NCBI RefSeq assembly: GCF_964355755.1
Contig: NC_092677.1
Coordinates: 4,035,001-4,099,000 of the forward strand
From: Antedon mediterranea
Lineage: Eukaryota; Echinodermata; Crinoidea; Comatulida; Antedonidae
Direction: 5' to 3'
Length of the DNA stretch: 64,000 nucleotides
The notes beneath the pieces are model-generated. The model made no database searches and had not been told where the DNA came from. It worked only from the letters and a program-made list of their open reading frames with translations. Both the position numbers and the translations under genes were made by a program. Shown piece after piece: positions 61,601 through 64,000 of this stretch (position 1 is the first letter of the stretch; each line of letters opens with the position of its first letter).

Positions 61601-63704
61601 TTCTCATTCATGTCCCCTGAATAGAGGGTGTCCCCAAAGAACCGGTATATAATGCTTCTCATTCATGTCCCCTGAATAGAGGGTGTCCCCAAAGAACCGG
61701 TATATAATGCTTCTCATTCATATCCCCTGAATAGAGGGTGTCCCCAAAGAACCGGTATATAATGCTTCTCATTCATGTCCCCTGAATAGAGGGTGTCCCC
61801 AAAGAACCGGTATATAATGCTTCTCATTCATGTCCCCTGAATAGAGGGTGTCCCCAAAGAACCGGTATATAATGCTTCTCATTCATGTCCCCTGAATAGA
61901 GGGTGTCCCCAAAGAACCGGTATATAATGCTTCTCATTCATGTCCCCTGAATAGAGGGTGTCCCCAAAGAACCGGTATATAATGCTTCTCATTCATGTCC
62001 CCTGAATAGAGGGTGTCCCCAAAGAACCGGTATATAATGCTTCTCATTCATGTCCCCTGAATAGAGGGTGTCCCCAAAGAACCGGTATATAATGCTTCTC
62101 ATTCATGTCCCCTGAATAGAGGGTGTCCCCAAAGAACCGGTATATAATGCTTCTCATTCATGTCCCCTGAATAGAGAGTGTCCCCAAAGAACCGGTATAT
62201 AATGCTTCTCATTCATGTCCCCTGAATAGAGGGTGTCCCCAAAGAACCGGTATATAATGCTTCTCATTCATATCCCCTGAATAGAGGGTGTCCCCAAAGA
62301 ACCGGTATATAATGCTTCTCATTCATGTCCCCTGAATAGAGGGTGTCCCCAAAGAACCGGTATATAATGCTTCTCATTCATGTCCCCTGAATAGAGGGTG
62401 TCCCCAAAGAACCGGTATATAATGCTTCTCATTCATGTCCCCTGAATAGAGGGTGTCCCCAAAGAACCGGTATATAATGCTTCTCATTCATGTCCCCTGA
62501 ATAGAGGGTGTCCCCAAAGAACCGGTATATAATGCTTCTCATTCATGTCCCCTGAATAGAGGGTGTCCCCAAAGAACCGGTATATAATGCTTCTCATTCA
62601 TGTCCCCTGAATAGAGGGTGTCCCCAAAGAACCGGTATATAATGCTTCTCATTCATGTCCCCTGAATAGAGGGTGTCCCCAAAGAACCAGTATATAATGC
62701 TTCTCATTCATGTCCCCTGAATAGAGGGTGTCCCCAAATAACCGGTATATAATGCTTCTCATTCATATCCCCTGAATAGAGGGTGTCCCCAAAGAACCGG
62801 TATATAATGCTTCTCATTCATGTCCCCTGAATAGAGGGTGTCCCCAAAGAACCGGTATATAATGCTTCTCATTCATGTCCCCTGAATAGAGGGTGTCCCC
62901 AAAGAACCGGTATATAATGCTTCTCATTCATGTCCCCTGAATAGAGGGTGTCCCCAAAGAACCGGTATATAATGCTTCTGATTCATGTCCCCTGAATAGA
63001 GGGTGTCCCCAAAGAACCGGTATATAATGCTTCTCATTCATGTCCCCTGAATAGAGGGTGTCCCCAAAGAACCGGTATATAATGCTTCTCATTCATGTCC
63101 CCTGAATAGAGGGTGTCCCCAAAGAACCGGTATATAATGCTTCTCATTCATGTCCCCTGAATAGAGGGTGTCCCCAAAGAACCGGTATATAATGCTTCTC
63201 ATTCATATCCCCTGAATAGAGGGTGTCCCCAAAGAACCGGTATATAATGCTTCTCATTCATGTCCCCTGAATAGAGGGTGTCCCCAAAGAACCGGTATAT
63301 AATGCTTCTCATTCATGTCCCCTGAATAGAGGGTGTCCCCAAAGAACCGGTATATAATGCTTCTCATTCATGTCCCCTGAATAGAGGGTGTCCCCAAAGA
63401 ACCGGTATATAATGCTTCTCATTCATGTCCCCTGAATAGAGGGTGTCCCCAAAGAACCGGTATATAATGCTTCTCATTCATGTCCCCTGAATAGAGGGTG
63501 TCCCCAAAGAACCGGTTTAACTGTACAATACAAAACATTTAAATATATTTTCGTGAAAATGGTATTATGTTTGTTATATTAATTGCTACTTACTCAGTGG
63601 AAATGCTGTTGATTTTTCCGTTATGGAGTTTAAAGAAACACCAAATGGAGGCACACTCTGGTTAAGATACAAAAGTGAGTTTACAGCAAATATTAAGACT
63701 CCAC
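34690..63704 (-). CDS. CPSF1: Cleavage and polyadenylation specificity factor subunit 1 (CPSF160), C-terminal 1152 residues
   Basis: Thirty-four exons join in phase: 63594-63704, 49131-49224, 48479-48566, 47935-48025, 47794-47819, 47654-47705, 44774-44871, 44410-44484, 44015-44095, 43755-43844, 43541-43633, 43122-43263, 42818-42993, 42260-42390, 41781-41873, 41377-41455, 41092-41186, 40336-40432, 40003-40092, 39580-39729, 39223-39375, 38671-38787, 38481-38571, 38309-38393, 37979-38120, 37776-37844, 37501-37584, 37123-37299, 36682-36748, 36367-36414, 35829-35987, 35468-35597, 34909-35047 and 34690-34737. About 280 N-terminal residues lie outside the window. Matches to human CPSF1 include [68 protein letters not shown] and [16 protein letters not shown]160 is the beta-propeller scaffold of the nuclear 3'-end processing complex that holds CPSF30 and WDR33 on AAUAAA. 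Two introns are filled by tandem arrays. It is convergent with MVK. Confidence 0.96.
35205..35370 (-). repeat. Dispersed repeat family D, copy 2 (CPSF1 intron)
   Basis: This is the inverted counterpart of 12890-13045, sharing AACAGTCCTTTGATCTT, GTGTCTGTTAAGGGGCGTG and CTTTGATCTCCGGA when read on the minus strand. It lies between CPSF1 exons 34909-35047 and 35468-35597. Confidence 0.65.
36212..36351. mobile_element. TTAA-type MITE family, copy 3
   Basis: The copy is bounded by TTAA on both sides, with ends TTAAGCCCTGTCTAAACTAT and GTGTGGACAGAGCTTAA. It lies 15 bp from a CPSF1 exon (36367-36414). Confidence 0.8.
36538..36643. mobile_element. TTAA-type MITE family, copy 4
   Basis: Ends TAAGCTCTGTCTACACCA and TTGATAGTGTAGACAGAGCTTA are inverted around the shared ATATGGACATGATG core. 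The copy is internally deleted, about 106 bp, in the next CPSF1 intron. Partial copies also lie at 37330-37382 and 38628-38666, the latter abutting the donor of exon 38671-38787. Confidence 0.75.
36955..37101 (-). mobile_element. tRNA-derived SINE fragment, family 1
   Basis: On the minus strand a tRNA-like head shows box A (TAGCTTGGTGGTTATCG) and box B (GGTTCAATCCT), followed by a non-tRNA body (CTCCCCTCCCTAAGCC). The head abuts CPSF1 exon 37123-37299. Confidence 0.7.
38180..38300. mobile_element. DNA-transposon terminal remnant related to the 55-bp satellite
   Basis: ACACCTCTATTAGGGGGACAC and, in the inverse sense, CCCTATTCAGAGGACACTTT form loose inverted ends around an AT-rich centre. The words match the satellite unit at 49375-63515 and the element at 44255-44395. 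Confidence 0.6.
38821..39125 (+). mobile_element. tRNA-derived SINE, family 2
   Basis: The head at 38821-38898 has a perfect 7-bp acceptor stem (GAGTGAG with CTCACTC), box A (TGGCCGAGCGGTTTAGA) and box B (GGTTCGAGGCT). A body with GGTCCAGTGTACAC and GTGCACTTTAAAGAACC follows, a pattern common in metazoan SINEs. The tail is rich in AAACAAAC. It lies in a CPSF1 intron on the strand opposite to the gene. Confidence 0.8.
40194..40327. mobile_element. TTAA-type MITE family, copy 5
   Basis: Ends AAAGCTCTGTCTACACTATC and GATAGTGTAGACCGAGCTTA are inverted, with the shared core. The copy lies 8 bp from the end of CPSF1 exon 40336-40432, inside the donor-side intron. Confidence 0.8.
40557..41068. mobile_element. 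512-bp pogo/Tigger-like MITE with TA flanks
   Basis: CAGTAGAACCTGTGTTTTAC at the left is inverted as AAAATGGAGGTTCTACTG at the right, with TA on both sides. Subterminal TTTTACGTAC motifs are repeated at both ends. GATGACGTCATCA, holding a perfect TGACGTCA, lies near 40626. It has no transposase and shares end design and GGCTAGCTACGAT with the element at 25530-28372. Confidence 0.8.
42582..42697. mobile_element. TTAA-type MITE family, copy 6 (left end truncated)
   Basis: The right end TTTGATAGTGTAGACAGAGC is intact. The left end is replaced by unrelated sequence, but GTCCATATATGGGCACATCA and the core words are present. Confidence 0.75.
44255..44395. mobile_element. DNA-transposon end with GTGTCCCC motifs
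   Basis: AAGGTGTCCCCTTAATAGG, GTGTCCCCTTAATAGGGG and TGTCCCCTGAATAGAGG precede a terminal GGATTCTACTGTAATA, typical of a CAGTAGAATCC-type inverted end. The TGTCCCCTGAATAGAGG word is the core of the 55-bp satellite further along the gene. Confidence 0.65.
44895..47653 (-). repeat. 21-bp tandem array of 5' splice-site units filling a CPSF1 intron
   Basis: About 120 units read on the transcribed strand as TTGGTAAGTACTGTTCCTTA-type 21-mers. Each holds G|GTAAGTA, eight contiguous bases complementary to the 5' end of U1 snRNA. The first unit starts exactly at the donor of exon 47654-47705. The last lies 24 bp from the acceptor of exon 44774-44871. Variant units (GTCCC, AATGTCCC, AGTGTCCC) cluster at the edges, whereas about 50 units between 46345 and 47400 are identical, indicating recent homogenisation. 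The array is split by a SINE at 44918-45139. A long open frame across it is a by-product of the 21-nt period. Confidence 0.97.
44918..45139 (-). mobile_element. tRNA-derived SINE, family 3, inserted in the 21-bp array
   Basis: The head on the minus strand starts GGAGTTGGATAGCCGAGTGG, has box B GGTTCAATTCC and a perfect 7-bp acceptor stem (GGAGTTG with CAACTCC). The body includes CAGCTGTAAATGAGTACC and CTGGCCACCCTACCACATAA. A 9-bp target-site duplication, AGGAACAGT, lies at 44909-44917 and 45140-45148. Both copies are array sequence, so the SINE landed after the array existed. Confidence 0.88.
48795..48962. mobile_element. 168-bp MITE with CAGTCAACTCTCCCAATACC ends
   Basis: The left CAGTCAACTCTCCCAATACC and the right GGTATTGGGAGAGTTGACTG are perfect inverse copies of at least 22 bp when GGAC is included. 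The interior is AT-rich with no ORF. It has the style of a pogo/Tigger non-autonomous element and lies in a CPSF1 intron. Confidence 0.85.
49375..63515. repeat. 55-bp satellite, about 257 copies, inside a CPSF1 intron
   Basis: The unit is AATGCTTCTCATTCATGTCC plus CCTGAATAGAGGGTGTCCCC plus AAAGAACCGGTATAT. The array spans about 14.1 kb with almost no length variation; one 5-bp insertion is visible near 61390. Point variants (ACTCATG, ATATCC, TCCTCTG, GTCACC, TTTCCCC, CTGATTC, AGAAGG) recur in the same order in separate blocks, so large multi-unit blocks have been duplicated. The left edge grades into an older GTGTCTCCTAAATAGGGG segment at about 49335. Period 55 is not a multiple of 3, so no long frame is open. 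Confidence 0.98.
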
Positions 63705-64000
63705 CTTGAAAATAAGAAAAATGCTATTATAATTTGTGATAAACAAATAAATTATGTTCTCAAAAAATTTCAAATAGATATTTAAAAATAAATTATTTTA
63801 TAATAAATTATGACCCCTCATTCGTATCACGGAAAATGTCCAATTACAGGGGTGTCACCTGAATAAATGGTTTTTCACACCTGTTCCAGTCGGGGGTACA
63901 TCATTACGTTTCGAAACAGCTACACGCATATTGATTGGTTCTTAGTGAAAATGAAACATTGACGTTTGATTTGATTTGCCGGTGCCGGACCGGGACAGTA

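Noticed and set aside
44895-63515. CRISPR array
   Set aside because: Units are head-to-tail without unique spacers, no cas genes occur, and the sequence is animal.

Overview
The window is AT-rich animal nuclear DNA with intron-rich genes, GT/AG splice junctions, non-LTR retrotransposon fragments, tRNA-derived SINEs, many short terminal-inverted-repeat elements and two very large tandem arrays. Frequent TAGGCCTA and TACAGTACTGTA words and deuterostome-like proteins suggest an echinoderm or similar marine deuterostome. That assignment is inference. I rebuilt seven protein-coding genes by joining exons at consensus splice sites with consistent reading phase and comparing them with remembered families.

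Layout from left to right: the 5' coding end of a PRDM15-like PR/SET gene (minus, running off the left edge); head-to-head with it, an unrecognised single-pass membrane protein with two PPxY motifs (plus); cystathionine beta-synthase (minus, 12 coding exons, 525 aa); VPS26C, the Retriever arrestin-like subunit (minus, 7 coding exons, 296 aa); a 3.4 kb repeat-rich terminal-inverted-repeat element; preY/PYURF (plus, 98 aa) followed within 150 bp by an intronless mevalonate kinase (plus, 387 aa); then, tail-to-tail, CPSF1/CPSF160 (minus, 34 exons, 1152 C-terminal residues), which fills the rest of the window.

The repeats are the most unusual part. One CPSF1 intron (44872-47653) is almost entirely a 21-bp tandem array of about 120 units. 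Each unit, read in the transcribed direction, carries a U1-complementary 5' splice site (GGTAAGTA). The array starts exactly at the exon donor and is interrupted once by a SINE with a 9-bp target-site duplication. A second CPSF1 intron (49225-63593) holds about 257 copies of a 55-bp satellite with higher-order block duplications. The satellite resembles the ends of a DNA transposon that is also present elsewhere in the gene. CBS carries an inverted copy of its own exon 5 in an intron, and VPS26C has a decayed duplicate of its terminal exon.

The genes do not form one pathway. PRDM15, CBS and VPS26C all lie on human 21q22, so part of the order may be ancient linkage. PreY and MVK look like a possible two-cistron transcript.
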